Positions 25,386 to 33,533 of a stretch of DNA of 64,000 bases are shown here, one piece after another. Source of the stretch: DAIDKA01 sp035487155 (GTDB lineage Bacteria > Pseudomonadota > Gammaproteobacteria > Steroidobacterales > Steroidobacteraceae); NCBI GenBank assembly GCA_035487155.1, contig DATHMK010000031.1, forward strand, positions 1 to 64,000, in the 5' to 3' direction. Numbering within the stretch: position 1 is the stretch's first letter; each line of letters begins with the position of its first letter. A model generated the notes under the pieces. It searched no databases and was not told where the DNA came from. It saw only the letters and a list, made by a program, of their open reading frames with translations. The position numbers and the translations under genes are program-made.

Positions 25386-25835
25386 CTAGAACCTCTTAAG
25401 CAGCGACCGCAGCAGCGGGGCGAGGCGCTCGAGCTCATCGCGGTGGGCCACTGTCAGCTCGCGCAGCAGAACATCGGCAGCGGCGGTGAGTTGGATCAAT
25501 ACCTGCCGTCGATCGCCCGGCACGGCGCCACGGTGGATGAGTCCCTTGAGCTCGAGCCGATCGATCAGTCCGACGGCACTGTGCGGCTGGATCGCCAGGC
25601 GCTCAGCCAGGATGCCAGAGGTGAGCGGTTTGGGGCCTCGGTGACCCTTTATGGCAAGCAGCGCCTGATGCTGCTGCGCCGTCAGGCCAGCCTGCTCCGC
25701 GGCCGCCTCGCTGAAGATCAGAAAGTGCCGCAGCAGATAACGGAACTGCGCCAGCCTCTCATAGTCTGCCTGGCCCAGGTCCGGGCCGGCGGCCCGCTGG
25801 GCGGTTGCAGCCGCGGTTGCAATCCTGCTGCGCAT
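25386..25835 (-). CDS. MarR-family repressor
   Basis: A 149-residue winged-helix regulator: QHQALLAIKGHRGPKPLTSG then ILAERLAIQPHSAVGLIDRL for the recognition helix, and LIHRGAVPGDRRQVLIQL for the wing. These repressors leave DNA on binding phenolic or oxidising ligands. The 19-bp palindrome at 25848-25866 lies 13 bases upstream of its ATG, so the protein probably controls itself and the OYE/MBL/secreted operon downstream, and perhaps the divergent ClC gene. Translation starts at ATG 25835. Confidence 0.92.
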   Translation of the reverse strand: MRSRIATAAATAQRAAGPDLGQADYERLAQFRYLLRHFLIFSEAAAEQAGLTAQQHQALLAIKGHRGPKPLTSGILAERLAIQPHSAVGLIDRLELKGLIHRGAVPGDRRQVLIQLTAAADVLLRELTVAHRDELERLAPLLRSLLKRF

Positions 25836-25847
25836 AACACTTCCAGG

Positions 25848-25866
25848 TATATCGTATTACGATATA
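25848..25866. promoter_or_regulatory. Perfect 19-bp palindrome, probable MarR operator
   Basis: TATATCGTA-T-TACGATATA pairs at every position. It sits in the 71-bp gap between the divergent marR (starts 25835) and ClC (starts 25907) genes and contains AT-rich -10-like sequence on both strands. MarR-type repressors commonly bind palindromes of this length. Confidence 0.8.
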
Positions 25867-25906
25867 TTAGCGCCCCCACCCCTGACCCGCAATTCGAGGC
25901 CGCCGC

Positions 25907-27694
25907 ATGCAAGCGCACGTTCATAAACCTGGCATTGGCCACACTGACCGGCTGCGCGATTTCAGCGCCGACCGCCGTCTGCTGCTCCTGGGAGCCATGG
26001 CGCCGGTGGTGGGGAGCGCGGGCGCGGCAGCCGCCTGGACCCTACTGCATCTGATCAATCTGGCCACGAATCTTGCCTACTACGGCCACTTCAGTGCCAC
26101 GCAGGCCTCCATCGCGGGCAACAACCTGGGGCCCTGGGCGGTCCTGATTCCGGTGGCGGGCTGCCTGATCATCGGGGTAATGGCGCGCTACGGGTCCGAG
26201 AAGATCCGCGGCCACGGCATTCCTGAGGCCATGGAGGCCATTCTGATCGGCCGCAGCCGCATACAGCCCAAGGTCGCGATCCTCAAGCCATTGTCATCGG
26301 CCATCTCGATCGGCAGCGGCGGACCATTCGGCGCCGAAGGGCCCATCATCATGACCGGCGGCGCCTTCGGCTCCCTGTTCGCCCAGCTGTTCCATCTTTC
26401 AAACGCCGAGCGCAAGACACTGCTGGTCGCCGGCGCGGCGGCCGGCATGGCCGCGACCTTCGGCACCCCGGTTGCCGCCATCTTGCTGGCGGTCGAACTG
26501 CTGCTGTTCGAATGGAAACCGCGCAGCTTCGTACCGGTGGCGATTGCTGCCGTGGTCGCCGCTGCCTGGCGCCCCGCGCTGATGGGCGGGGGGGTGCTGT
26601 TTCCCATGGCCATCAGCCCATCACTGCCGACGCTCGGCCTACTGTTTGCCACGGGCCTTGGCGTGCTGTGCGGCCTTGCCTCGGGGTTTCTGACACTGAT
26701 GGTGTATGGCACTGAGGATCTATTCCAGCGCCTGCCCATCCATTGGATGTGGTGGCCCGCCATCGGTGGCTTGGTGGTCGGGCTGGGTGGCCTCATCGAA
26801 CCGCACGCCCTGGGCGTGGGCTATGACAATATTGCAGCGTTGCTGAATGGCGATCGCACCGTGCACGCGATACTGATGCTGCTGCTCGTCAAGGCCGTGA
26901 TCTGGTCCGTCGCGCTCGGCTCAGGAACATCAGGTGGTGTGCTCGCCCCGTTGCTGATCATGGGTGGTGCGATCGGCGCCCTGTTCGGCGGCTTGATGCC
27001 AGGGGCACAGATGGGACTGTGGGCGCTGCTGGGCATGGCGGCCATGATGGGCGGCACCATGCGCTCGCCGCTGACGGCCACCCTCTTCGCCCTGGAACTC
27101 ACCCACAATGTGGGGGCACTGCTACCCCTGGCGATCGCCTGCACCGCGGCTCATGCAACCACCGTGCTGCTGCTGCGGCGTTCGATTCTGACCGAGAAGG
27201 TGGCGCGCCGCGGTCATCACGTAACACGCGAATATGTCGTGGATCCTTTCGAGACCATGCGTGTAGCGGACATCATGACTCACCCCGCCGCGACGCTCCC
27301 TGACAGCATGCCGGTGGAGGATGCCGTCGCCTTCTTCGCCAACCAGCAGGCGCCGGCACCCCATCAGAGCTATCCGGTCGTGGATCATGCCAACACGCTG
27401 CGCGCAGTCCTCACCCAGGCCGATGTGCTGCGCTGGGCAAGCGAGGGCCGACCGCACGGCAAGTCGCTGGGAAAGGCGCTGGGCACCCACAAGTTCGTGA
27501 CCGGCTACAGCGACGAACTTGTGGGCGAGCTGGCGGACCGCATGCACGAGACTGACGCGGGGCGCGTGCCGGTGCTCAATCGCGGCGATGGCAGCGTCGT
27601 GGGCTTCGTGTCACGGCGCGACCTGCTGCGCATACGCATCATGACCGTGCGCCATGAACGACATCGCGAGACTTTGATCCGCTTCGGGAAATGA
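25907..27694 (+). CDS. ClC chloride channel/transporter with C-terminal CBS pair
   Basis: A 595-residue membrane protein. The selectivity motifs are present: GHGIPEA at 102-108, GSGGPFGAEGP at 136-146 with the gating glutamate Glu144 kept, and GSGTSGGVLAPLLIMGG for the third. An intact gating Glu points to Cl-/H+ exchange rather than an open channel. The cytosolic part from about residue 440 contains two CBS domains (VADIMTHPAATLPDSMPVED; ELADRMHETDAGRVPVLNR), which bind adenine nucleotides. The start ATG 25907 is 40 bases after the MarR palindrome. It ends just before a strong hairpin. Confidence 0.94.
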   Translation: MQAHVHKPGIGHTDRLRDFSADRRLLLLGAMAPVVGSAGAAAAWTLLHLINLATNLAYYGHFSATQASIAGNNLGPWAVLIPVAGCLIIGVMARYGSEKIRGHGIPEAMEAILIGRSRIQPKVAILKPLSSAISIGSGGPFGAEGPIIMTGGAFGSLFAQLFHLSNAERKTLLVAGAAAGMAATFGTPVAAILLAVELLLFEWKPRSFVPVAIAAVVAAAWRPALMGGGVLFPMAISPSLPTLGLLFATGLGVLCGLASGFLTLMVYGTEDLFQRLPIHWMWWPAIGGLVVGLGGLIEPHALGVGYDNIAALLNGDRTVHAILMLLLVKAVIWSVALGSGTSGGVLAPLLIMGGAIGALFGGLMPGAQMGLWALLGMAAMMGGTMRSPLTATLFALELTHNVGALLPLAIACTAAHATTVLLLRRSILTEKVARRGHHVTREYVVDPFETMRVADIMTHPAATLPDSMPVEDAVAFFANQQAPAPHQSYPVVDHANTLRAVLTQADVLRWASEGRPHGKSLGKALGTHKFVTGYSDELVGELADRMHETDAGRVPVLNRGDGSVVGFVSRRDLLRIRIMTVRHERHRETLIRFGK

Positions 27695-27706
27695 CCGTCC
27701 AAAGAA

Positions 27707-27742
27707 CGGCCTGCACGAAATCCTACGATTCCGTGCAGGCCG
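27707..27742. terminator. Strong hairpin between convergent genes
   Basis: CGGCCTGCACG (27707-27717) pairs with CGTGCAGGCCG (27732-27742). With AATC/GATT inside, the stem reaches 16 positions with one A-C mismatch around a CTAC tetraloop. It lies 13 bases after the ClC stop and before the stop of the converging repeat protein. There is no T-run, but the symmetry suits a bidirectional terminator. Confidence 0.65.
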
Positions 27743-27769
27743 CGTGCTACCCGTACCTAGTGCCTGGTG

Positions 27770-28876
27770 TTACCAGACCCAGTGATACCAGGCCTTCTGC
27801 GTTACTTGATCCTTCTGGGTCTCCTTGTTGCTCTTGGCCGCGTTGTTGGCCAGATTGCTCGCCGTCAGCTGCTGGCTCGGCGTCTTGACCGTGGTGGTCG
27901 CAGGCTTGGTCTGATTGTGCGCCACCTGCTGTGCCTGAACCGCGCCGGGCTTGCGCAAGTCCTGGTTGTCAGCACGCAGATCATGATGATCGGCCCTCAG
28001 GTCCTGGCGGTCCGTACGCATATTGCTCGCATCCGTGCGAATGGCACTATGGTCCTCGCCGATGTCCTTTCGATCGGTCTGGATGTTGCTGCGGTCCGTC
28101 CTGATGTTATTGGCATCAGTGCGGATGGCGCTTCGATCCTGCCGCATGTCCTGGTGGTCGCTGCGGATGTCAGAGCGCGCCTGATCGATGGCACTCTGCT
28201 CATTGGTGCCAGCACGCTCCTTGGCGTAGTCCTGACGCAGGTCATGCCGCTCGGAGCGTACATTGGCCTGATCCTGAGCAATGTCCGACTTGTCAGTCTT
28301 GATGTCCGCCCGGTTCTGGGCAATGTTGCTCTGGTTGGCGCTGATATTCGCCTTGTCCTGAGCGATGTCCTGTCGATCGGTGCGGATGTCAGCCCGGTTT
28401 GTGGCCAGGCTCTGTCGGTCGTCGCGGGCATCCTGACGGATGTCCTGCTGCGCCTGCGCGCTGTTCTTCTCAGCGTCCGCCCGGTCGGTCCTGGCGGTGG
28501 ACAGGTTCTGGCGGTCCGTCTGGACGTCGCCACGTTCCTGCTTTATGGCGCCCTGATCGTTGGCCCCGTTCTGCTCCTTCTGGTAGTCCTGATGCAGCGT
28601 GCGTTGATCAGTGCGCAGGTCGGCCTGGTCGGTACGAATGTCCTTGTTGTCGGTTCGGACATCCGCCCGGTCCTGCTGGACACTTGCCTGGGCCGCATTG
28701 GGATTCGGGCCGGCCTGGCCAACGGCAGGCGCGGTGCTCTGCGATGGGCTGGGGCCCGCGGTGCCAGTCACTGGCGCGCTTGACTGCGGCAGGGGCTGGG
28801 TCTGGGCATATGCACCCGGCAATGCCGTTCCGAGGACGGCCCCGACGGCGATTGCAACTAACGTAGTGCGTTTCAT
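27770..28876 (-). CDS. Exported heptad-repeat (DIRTDRQ) coiled-coil protein
   Basis: A 368-residue protein with a signal peptide (MKRTTLVAIAVGAVLGTALPG, cleavage near AYA-Q24). From about residue 65 to 310 it is built of seven-residue units close to D-I-R-T-D-R-Q/S, with Ile/Leu/Val every seventh place and Asp, Arg, Gln elsewhere; this predicts a very long, highly charged single helix or coiled coil. A longer unit occurs twice (LHQDYQKEQNGANDQGAI and LRQDYAKERAGTNEQSAI). The C-terminus ends in the aromatic AWYHWVW. The SD (GGAAGGAGGT) before ATG 28876 is strong, so high expression is likely. I do not recognise a characterised family. Periplasmic scaffold or stress-protective roles are possible. 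Confidence 0.85.
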   Translation of the reverse strand: MKRTTLVAIAVGAVLGTALPGAYAQTQPLPQSSAPVTGTAGPSPSQSTAPAVGQAGPNPNAAQASVQQDRADVRTDNKDIRTDQADLRTDQRTLHQDYQKEQNGANDQGAIKQERGDVQTDRQNLSTARTDRADAEKNSAQAQQDIRQDARDDRQSLATNRADIRTDRQDIAQDKANISANQSNIAQNRADIKTDKSDIAQDQANVRSERHDLRQDYAKERAGTNEQSAIDQARSDIRSDHQDMRQDRSAIRTDANNIRTDRSNIQTDRKDIGEDHSAIRTDASNMRTDRQDLRADHHDLRADNQDLRKPGAVQAQQVAHNQTKPATTTVKTPSQQLTASNLANNAAKSNKETQKDQVTQKAWYHWVW

Positions 28877-28910
28877 AGAACCTCCTTCCATCACTCAACA
28901 AGAAATTGAT

Positions 28911-29528
28911 TCAGTTGTTCGGCTGAACATCGTTGCGCGCCGCAGGCGGGGAGGCGCTGGGAAGCGGCTCCGCCGGATGGGCGACTGCGGGCGCGGATGC
29001 CTGGGAGAGTTTTTCCTGGTCGACGAAGTTCTGAACCAGGCTGAAGAACTGGCCATAGAAATTCGGATCGGTGATCGTTTCCCGTCTGACCGTTCCTAGA
29101 ACCTTGGCCGATCCGGACGGCAAGGTGAGCGTCGCAGGTCCGACGCCCATGCTCGTGGTCTGCGACATCTTCTGCAGCTTGTTTTCCTCACGCGTGGCCG
29201 TCACGAAAACACTGCTGGTGCCGTTCTTGTTGTCGGCACAGGTGGTCTGCAGCCGGGTCGTGACATTGAGCTTGGGCGTGGGCTGCTGATCGCGCGAGCC
29301 GGTCATGACACCCGAATCATTGGGACGATCCAGCATGTATCCCTGACTGAGCAGTGCGCGCTTGACGCTCCAGCACACTGAGTCTCCGGTTCCGGAGAAA
29401 TTGCGGCTGAAGGGCGCATCCGCGGTGAATTGCTTGGGCGGCGGCTGGTGCGCGCAACCGACCAGCAGCGCAGTCGCGGCCGCAACGGCCCACATCGGCC
29501 CGGACGCTTTTGTTTGTCGATTGCTCAT
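28911..29528 (-). CDS. DUF2242 lipoprotein
   Basis: A 205-residue lipoprotein with lipobox LVGC near residue 26. The mature part matches DUF2242: APFSRNFSGTGDSVCWSVKR, ALLSQGYMLDRPNDSGVMTG, TSMGVGPATLTLPSGSAKVL and ETITDPNFYGQFF. The role of the family is unknown; members are envelope lipoproteins. GGAGGT eight bases before ATG 29528 fixes the start. It lies 34 bases upstream of the heptad-repeat gene, so the two are probably one operon, and both products are exported. Confidence 0.87.
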   Translation of the reverse strand: MSNRQTKASGPMWAVAAATALLVGCAHQPPPKQFTADAPFSRNFSGTGDSVCWSVKRALLSQGYMLDRPNDSGVMTGSRDQQPTPKLNVTTRLQTTCADNKNGTSSVFVTATREENKLQKMSQTTSMGVGPATLTLPSGSAKVLGTVRRETITDPNFYGQFFSLVQNFVDQEKLSQASAPAVAHPAEPLPSASPPAARNDVQPNN

Positions 29529-29732
29529 CTCTACCTCCGCCTTAATTCCCAAATTTCAACGTGCAGCCAGTATGAGCCCCGCAAATGGCCGCACTGTCGT
29601 CGCCCACCCCAATTCCAGGGCAAGACCTCCTGCCACGGACCTGTAGGGTCGGGACTACCATTGGCAAACGCCAACACGGGCGCGGCGTAATCCATTTGGC
29701 AGCGTGCGCGCAAATGCCGCATTCTGGTGCGC

Positions 29733-30476
29733 ATGGCCGTACTCAAAGGGTTTGCAAAGCACCCACACTCGCTGTGGCTGCGTCGGGCTCTATTTCAGAT
29801 TCATCTGTGGTGCGGCATCGCAACCGGGCTGTATGTCCTGATCATCAGCCTGTCGGGCAGCCTGATTGTTTTCCGGCGCGAATTGGACCGTGTTCTTTGC
29901 CCAGGCACTTTGGCCCTCACCGCTTCGGGCCGTATGGTGAGAACGGTTTGTGAACCCGCCTTCATCAGCTGGATGGCCGAATTCCACGATCACCTGGGCA
30001 TCGGCCGCCCGGGCCTGCTGATCAATGGCCTGGGCGCCATCGCCGTAATGCTGATGTGCGTGACGGGCGCCATATTGTGGTGGCCCGGTCGCGCTCGCTG
30101 GCGTCGCAGCCTCACACTGCGTCGCGATGTGAGCGCCCAGCGCTTCATCTGGGACCTGCACAGCGTCCTGGGTTTCTGGATGCTGCTGCTGGTGTTGATG
30201 TGGGCCCTGACCGGAGTGTACTTCGCCTTTCCCAATAGCTTCGATGCCGTGGCCGACGATGCCATCGCATGGCTGGTGCGCCTGCACTTCGGCCGTGCCT
30301 ATGGGCCGTTCATCGAGGCGCTATGGGTGGTTCTGGGACTGGTACCCTGCGGCCTGTTCGTGACCGGGGTACTCATGTGGTGGAATCGCGTGGTGCGCGT
30401 GCGCTTCACGAAACACGGCGGCCCGCCTCGCGAAGCAGCGCGCCCATGTCATCGATTTTATCGTCAAGCAGATTGA
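29733..30476 (+). CDS. PepSY-associated transmembrane protein
   Basis: A 247-residue membrane protein of the PepSY-TM type. It begins with the standard LRRALFQIHLWCGIATGLYVLIISLSGSLIVFRREL, has FISWMAEFHDHLGIG and GVTGAILWWPGRARWR in the middle, and ends in WDLHSVLGFWMLLLVLMWALTGVYF plus LFVTGVLMWWNR. Related proteins are linked to iron uptake or respiratory reductases; histidines at the helix ends (IHLWCG, DLHSVLG) may bind haem. Starts at GTG 29727 or ATG 29733. The last 24 codons overlap the converging DUF1003 gene by 71 bases and are basic and unlike the family. Confidence 0.83.
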   Translation: MAVLKGFAKHPHSLWLRRALFQIHLWCGIATGLYVLIISLSGSLIVFRRELDRVLCPGTLALTASGRMVRTVCEPAFISWMAEFHDHLGIGRPGLLINGLGAIAVMLMCVTGAILWWPGRARWRRSLTLRRDVSAQRFIWDLHSVLGFWMLLLVLMWALTGVYFAFPNSFDAVADDAIAWLVRLHFGRAYGPFIEALWVVLGLVPCGLFVTGVLMWWNRVVRVRFTKHGGPPREAARPCHRFYRQAD

Positions 30477-31248
30477 GTTTGCGTGCCAGCCCCTGGATAT
30501 CCGAGGCGGCACGACGGTTGACGTCGAAGTCCAGTTCGCCACGCAGCCGGTCCTTGGTATCCTGACGGTTCTGACTCATCATGATGACCGGTGCCTGAAT
30601 CGCCGCCAGCATCGACAGAAACAGATTGAGCAGGATGAAAGGATACGGATCCCAGGCCCTGCCACGTAGCGCGATGTTGATCGCGGTGTAGACCACCATG
30701 ATCACGCCAAAGGTGATGATGAAGATCCAGGAGCCGCCAAAACGCGCGACCTGGTCGGCGAGGCGTTCGGGAAATGTGGCTTCGGTTTCGATGAACTCAT
30801 TGGGGTTGCGGCTTGCGCGCATGCGCACCAGATCGTGTGCCGCATGAAACTGCCGCCCGAGCGTGGTCAGCAGATCCATGCCGGCATGTGGCTTGCGTTC
30901 CAGCAGCACGGCAATGTCATCGCGCGCGACCTCCAGACAGTCGGTCGCCTCCAGGGCAATGGCGCTGGTGCGGTGAGGGGTCTGCTCGAGCATCGAGGCA
31001 AAGCCAAAAAACTCGCCGCTCGCAGGCTCATCGACGATGACCTCCTGCTGGTCCTCGTCAACCGTCGTCACGCGCACCTTGCCGGACAACAGCACGTAGG
31101 CCTGGCCGCCGGGACTGCCCGCTTTGTAGATGCGTTCCCGGGCCGCAAATTGTCTGACTTCAACCTGGGCGGCGAGAACCGCCGTCTCCTCCTCATCGAG
31201 CAAGGCAAAGAGCGGGACGCTCTTGAGCACGTCTGGATTGCAGGCCAT
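30406..31248 (-). CDS. Cyclic-nucleotide-binding and DUF1003 protein
   Basis: A 280-residue fusion. Residues 1-125 are a cNMP-binding beta roll (VPLFALLDEEETAVLAAQVE; PASGEFFGFASML). From residue 155 comes DUF1003, with two membrane helices and the signature DPYPFILLNLFLSMLAAIQAPVIMMSQNRQ. The protein may sense a nucleotide and signal in the inner membrane. The C-terminal coiled region (LARKLNLLDDKIDDMGALL) overlaps the converging PepSY gene. It precedes no obvious partner; the PAP2 gene is 29 bases upstream on the same strand. Confidence 0.9.
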   Translation of the reverse strand: MACNPDVLKSVPLFALLDEEETAVLAAQVEVRQFAARERIYKAGSPGGQAYVLLSGKVRVTTVDEDQQEVIVDEPASGEFFGFASMLEQTPHRTSAIALEATDCLEVARDDIAVLLERKPHAGMDLLTTLGRQFHAAHDLVRMRASRNPNEFIETEATFPERLADQVARFGGSWIFIITFGVIMVVYTAINIALRGRAWDPYPFILLNLFLSMLAAIQAPVIMMSQNRQDTKDRLRGELDFDVNRRAASDIQGLARKLNLLDDKIDDMGALLREAGRRVS

Positions 31249-31277
31249 GAGAATCTCCCGGGATCAGCGGTTCGAGC

Positions 31278-32006
31278 TTACGAAGGCAGTGGCAGGGGCT
31301 CCAGTTCCGCCTGAACGACAAAGCCCGGCCGCCAGCGCAGAGACATCACGGCGAAGATCGCTCCCAGGATCGCCCCGGCGATCACGTCGAGCACCACGTG
31401 TTGTTTGGTGGCGAGTGTCGAATAGACAATGAGCGCGAACCAGAGCGCGTTGGCCCCACGCAGTGCCAACGGCAGGCGCATGGTGCGCATGACCTCATCG
31501 ATCCGGATCACCGTGAAGATCGCGACGGCCACATGCATCGACGGACAGGCATTGCCCGTCTCATCAACCCGGCGCAAGGTGGAAAATCCAGGGAAACCGT
31601 TCGCGACCGCGATGAAGATTGGCACTCGGGTCGGCCAGAAATAGAAAATCGTGAGCCCGCTGGCACACAATCCGCACAGCCACGCACCATATACCGCGAA
31701 CTCCCGTACTCCACGCTGCAGCCCCGGTCCGATGCCGATATAGATCCACAGCGTCATGTAGGCCAGCAGCGCCACGGGCTGAAAGGGAACGGCCGAGTCG
31801 AGCGGGGTCATCGGCATGACGAGCGCCGCATGGGACGGATGGCGCTGCACGGCGAAATAAGCAACGAAGAAAAGACCGGTGAGCAGACTGGTGCAAAGCG
31901 TCGTGCGAATGAAGCCCCGACGCAGCCGCGTACCGAATTCGGCCCAGAGCGGCGCGGGCGGCAATCGTGTCGCGCCCTCAGCGCGGGTTGTCGTGATGCG
32001 TACCAT
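31278..32006 (-). CDS. PAP2-family membrane phosphatase
   Basis: A 242-residue integral membrane protein of the PAP2/inositolphosphotransferase type. The phosphatase motifs are reduced but visible: GNACPSMHVAVAIF carries the 'SMH' block and KQHVVLDVIAGAILG the 'HxxxD' block. About five helices surround them. It should dephosphorylate or transfer a lipid-linked phosphate on the outer face of the inner membrane. ATG 32006 (MVRITTTRAEG) overlaps the upstream gene by 29 bases; an internal start cannot be excluded. Confidence 0.8.
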   Translation of the reverse strand: MVRITTTRAEGATRLPPAPLWAEFGTRLRRGFIRTTLCTSLLTGLFFVAYFAVQRHPSHAALVMPMTPLDSAVPFQPVALLAYMTLWIYIGIGPGLQRGVREFAVYGAWLCGLCASGLTIFYFWPTRVPIFIAVANGFPGFSTLRRVDETGNACPSMHVAVAIFTVIRIDEVMRTMRLPLALRGANALWFALIVYSTLATKQHVVLDVIAGAILGAIFAVMSLRWRPGFVVQAELEPLPLPS

Positions 32007-32784
32007 CGACCACGTGGTTGAGATCCTTATCGATGCACGGAGTTGCCTCGACCAAATCGACATCGGTGAGCTTGGCGGTCCGGTTGACCTTCCAAGGCTC
32101 AGTCAGGACTTTGGGGTCGGTTGCGACAGCCTCATACCGCAAGGTGTCCCCCACGCGCCACAGCCGTTCGGTAACGGTCAGTTCCACGGAATGGAATGCT
32201 CCATTGTCAGTAAGCCAGCTGTCATCATTGAACTGGTTGGCCTCGACCACCAGCGTGTCGCCTTCCCAATGCCCGATCGAATCGCCAAGCGTGCTCGGGT
32301 CCACGTCCTTGCGATGGGGGCGGCCGTCGACGGGAATGATGCGGAAGAAATCTCCGGAAACATCATCGTACAAAAACACGATCTGACCGGGCTGCTGAAC
32401 GATCTTGTCCGGCGGTCCGATGCGCGGCAGGCCCGGCGAACGGCAATGCAGAACCGGGTCAAACTTCAGTTGGTTCTTGTCCAGGTCGGCCACTTTCGCC
32501 AGATATTCGGGGCGGTAGTGCGGAAAATTGCGCGGCGGTCGTGCGGCCGGCGGCGGCGTGCCACTCGTGGCGACCGGTGGCGGGGAATCGCAGCCTGAGA
32601 CGCACACCGAGCCGCCCGCCAGATGCTGGGGCTTCACGAAATCGATACCCGAACCGTTGTCCCAGGTGCCATTGAGATCCGGATGGCCCGCCGCATCCCG
32701 CGGCAGCGGCGGAGTCTGCGCGAACAGCAATGGGGCGGCGCAAGCCAGGACCGCGGCCAGAGCCGCCGTGACTGAAGGTTTCAT
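31978..32784 (-). CDS. Secreted WEGDTL-type protein
   Basis: A 268-residue exported protein (signal peptide to about FAQ). It begins mature sequence with AAGHPDLNGTWDNGSG and has the block GDSIGHWEGDTLVVEANQFND, SVELTVTERLWRVGDTLRYEA and DPKVLTEPWKVNR. This beta-rich family is common in Steroidobacter-like bacteria and acidobacteria but has no assigned function as far as I know. The sequence DDVSGDFFRIIPVDGRPHRKD precedes the WEGDTL block. The upstream DUF6152 gene is 26 bases away on the same strand; the same partnership recurs at 37947-41050. ATG 32784 starts the signal peptide. Confidence 0.75.
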   Translation of the reverse strand: MKPSVTAALAAVLACAAPLLFAQTPPLPRDAAGHPDLNGTWDNGSGIDFVKPQHLAGGSVCVSGCDSPPPVATSGTPPPAARPPRNFPHYRPEYLAKVADLDKNQLKFDPVLHCRSPGLPRIGPPDKIVQQPGQIVFLYDDVSGDFFRIIPVDGRPHRKDVDPSTLGDSIGHWEGDTLVVEANQFNDDSWLTDNGAFHSVELTVTERLWRVGDTLRYEAVATDPKVLTEPWKVNRTAKLTDVDLVEATPCIDKDLNHVVDGTHHDNPR

Positions 32785-32810
32785 GCGACACCTGCCTGGC
32801 ATGCGCTGGC

Positions 32811-33209
32811 CTACTTATCCGAGGCGAACTGGTAGTGGTGCCCGTCCGCGTAGGTGACATTGACGAGGTAGCCCAAGTGCGGGGTACCGTCCCGCGCCAG
32901 GTAGGCCTCGACATTGGCCGTCTGGCCATTGCCGAGCAGCAGCACCTTGCTCAGGCCCGCCTTGCGCATCATGGCGACCGGCACGCTCTCCAGGCGCCAG
33001 GTCGTGATGGCCCCCTTCGCATCCTTCACGTCCACGTGAATATAGATATGCGGATTCGCCCATTCCACATCCGAGACGACCCCGCTGAGGGTTACGATTT
33101 TGCGGACATCAAACTCGCCGCCAACCGAATGATGGGCCAGCGCCACGCGTCCCGTCAGCCCCAGGATGGCCACAAGAACAGTCGCGGCATCTCGAATCGC
33201 CATGGCCAT
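32811..33209 (-). CDS. DUF6152 family exported protein (first locus)
   Basis: About 132 residues with a signal peptide and a small beta domain: LAHHSVGGEFDVRKIVTLSG and VEWANPHIYIHVDVKDAKG, then TWRLESVPVAMMRKAGLSK. The 'AHHS...FD...V.W.NPH' pattern defines DUF6152. Histidine pairs after the signal suggest metal binding, unproven. Starts at ATG 33209 or 33203. It leads into the WEGDTL protein gene 26 bases downstream and has a paralogue at 39846-40232. Confidence 0.82.
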   Translation of the reverse strand: MAMAIRDAATVLVAILGLTGRVALAHHSVGGEFDVRKIVTLSGVVSDVEWANPHIYIHVDVKDAKGAITTWRLESVPVAMMRKAGLSKVLLLGNGQTANVEAYLARDGTPHLGYLVNVTYADGHHYQFASDK

Positions 33210-33263
33210 CGACCCCCAAGAAATCACGCGCTGGGAACAATACTCTGATCCGTGGCCGCAGGT

Positions 33264-33524
33264 CTAATCCAGCAGCGGATGGCCCTTGGGCAACTGATGC
33301 GCGTACCAGGCCGCCAGGCGGTGACGAATGCTCTGGTCCCCGACCTGCTCTTCGGGCATGGGAGAGATGACCTTGTCATGAACCAGCAGGCGATAGATGT
33401 ACAAAGCCTTGTCGCTCGCCGAGTCCGTGGCCTCGAATTCCACCGCCTTGCGACCTTCGGCATAGGCAACGCCGGCGCTCAAGGCCGCCTTGAACAACTC
33501 CGCTTCGTGCCTGAATTTCTTCAT
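33264..33524 (-). CDS. Small hypothetical protein following the methyltransferase
   Basis: An 86-residue soluble protein (KKFRHEAELFKAALSAGVAY, then EGRKAVEFEATDSASDKALY). It has no signal peptide, no membrane segment and no family I can name. Its ATG lies nine bases after the stop of the methyltransferase gene and 36 bases before the start of the DUF6152 gene, so it is probably translated from the methyltransferase message. Codon use is like its neighbours. Confidence 0.6.
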   Translation of the reverse strand: MKKFRHEAELFKAALSAGVAYAEGRKAVEFEATDSASDKALYIYRLLVHDKVISPMPEEQVGDQSIRHRLAAWYAHQLPKGHPLLD

Positions 33525-33533
33525 GCCTTGACT

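Noticed and set aside
27767..28783. A 338-codon open frame on the plus strand across the heptad-repeat gene
   Set aside because: It is the antisense of a highly repetitive charged gene, so its hydrophobic V/L/I-rich sequence is an artefact. The minus strand has a strong ribosome site, a signal peptide and a regular heptad, and the plus strand has none.
27770..28876. CRISPR-like or satellite repeats in the DNA of the heptad gene
   Set aside because: The 21-base periodicity follows the codon repeats of a coding frame; copies are not identical and there are no spacers.
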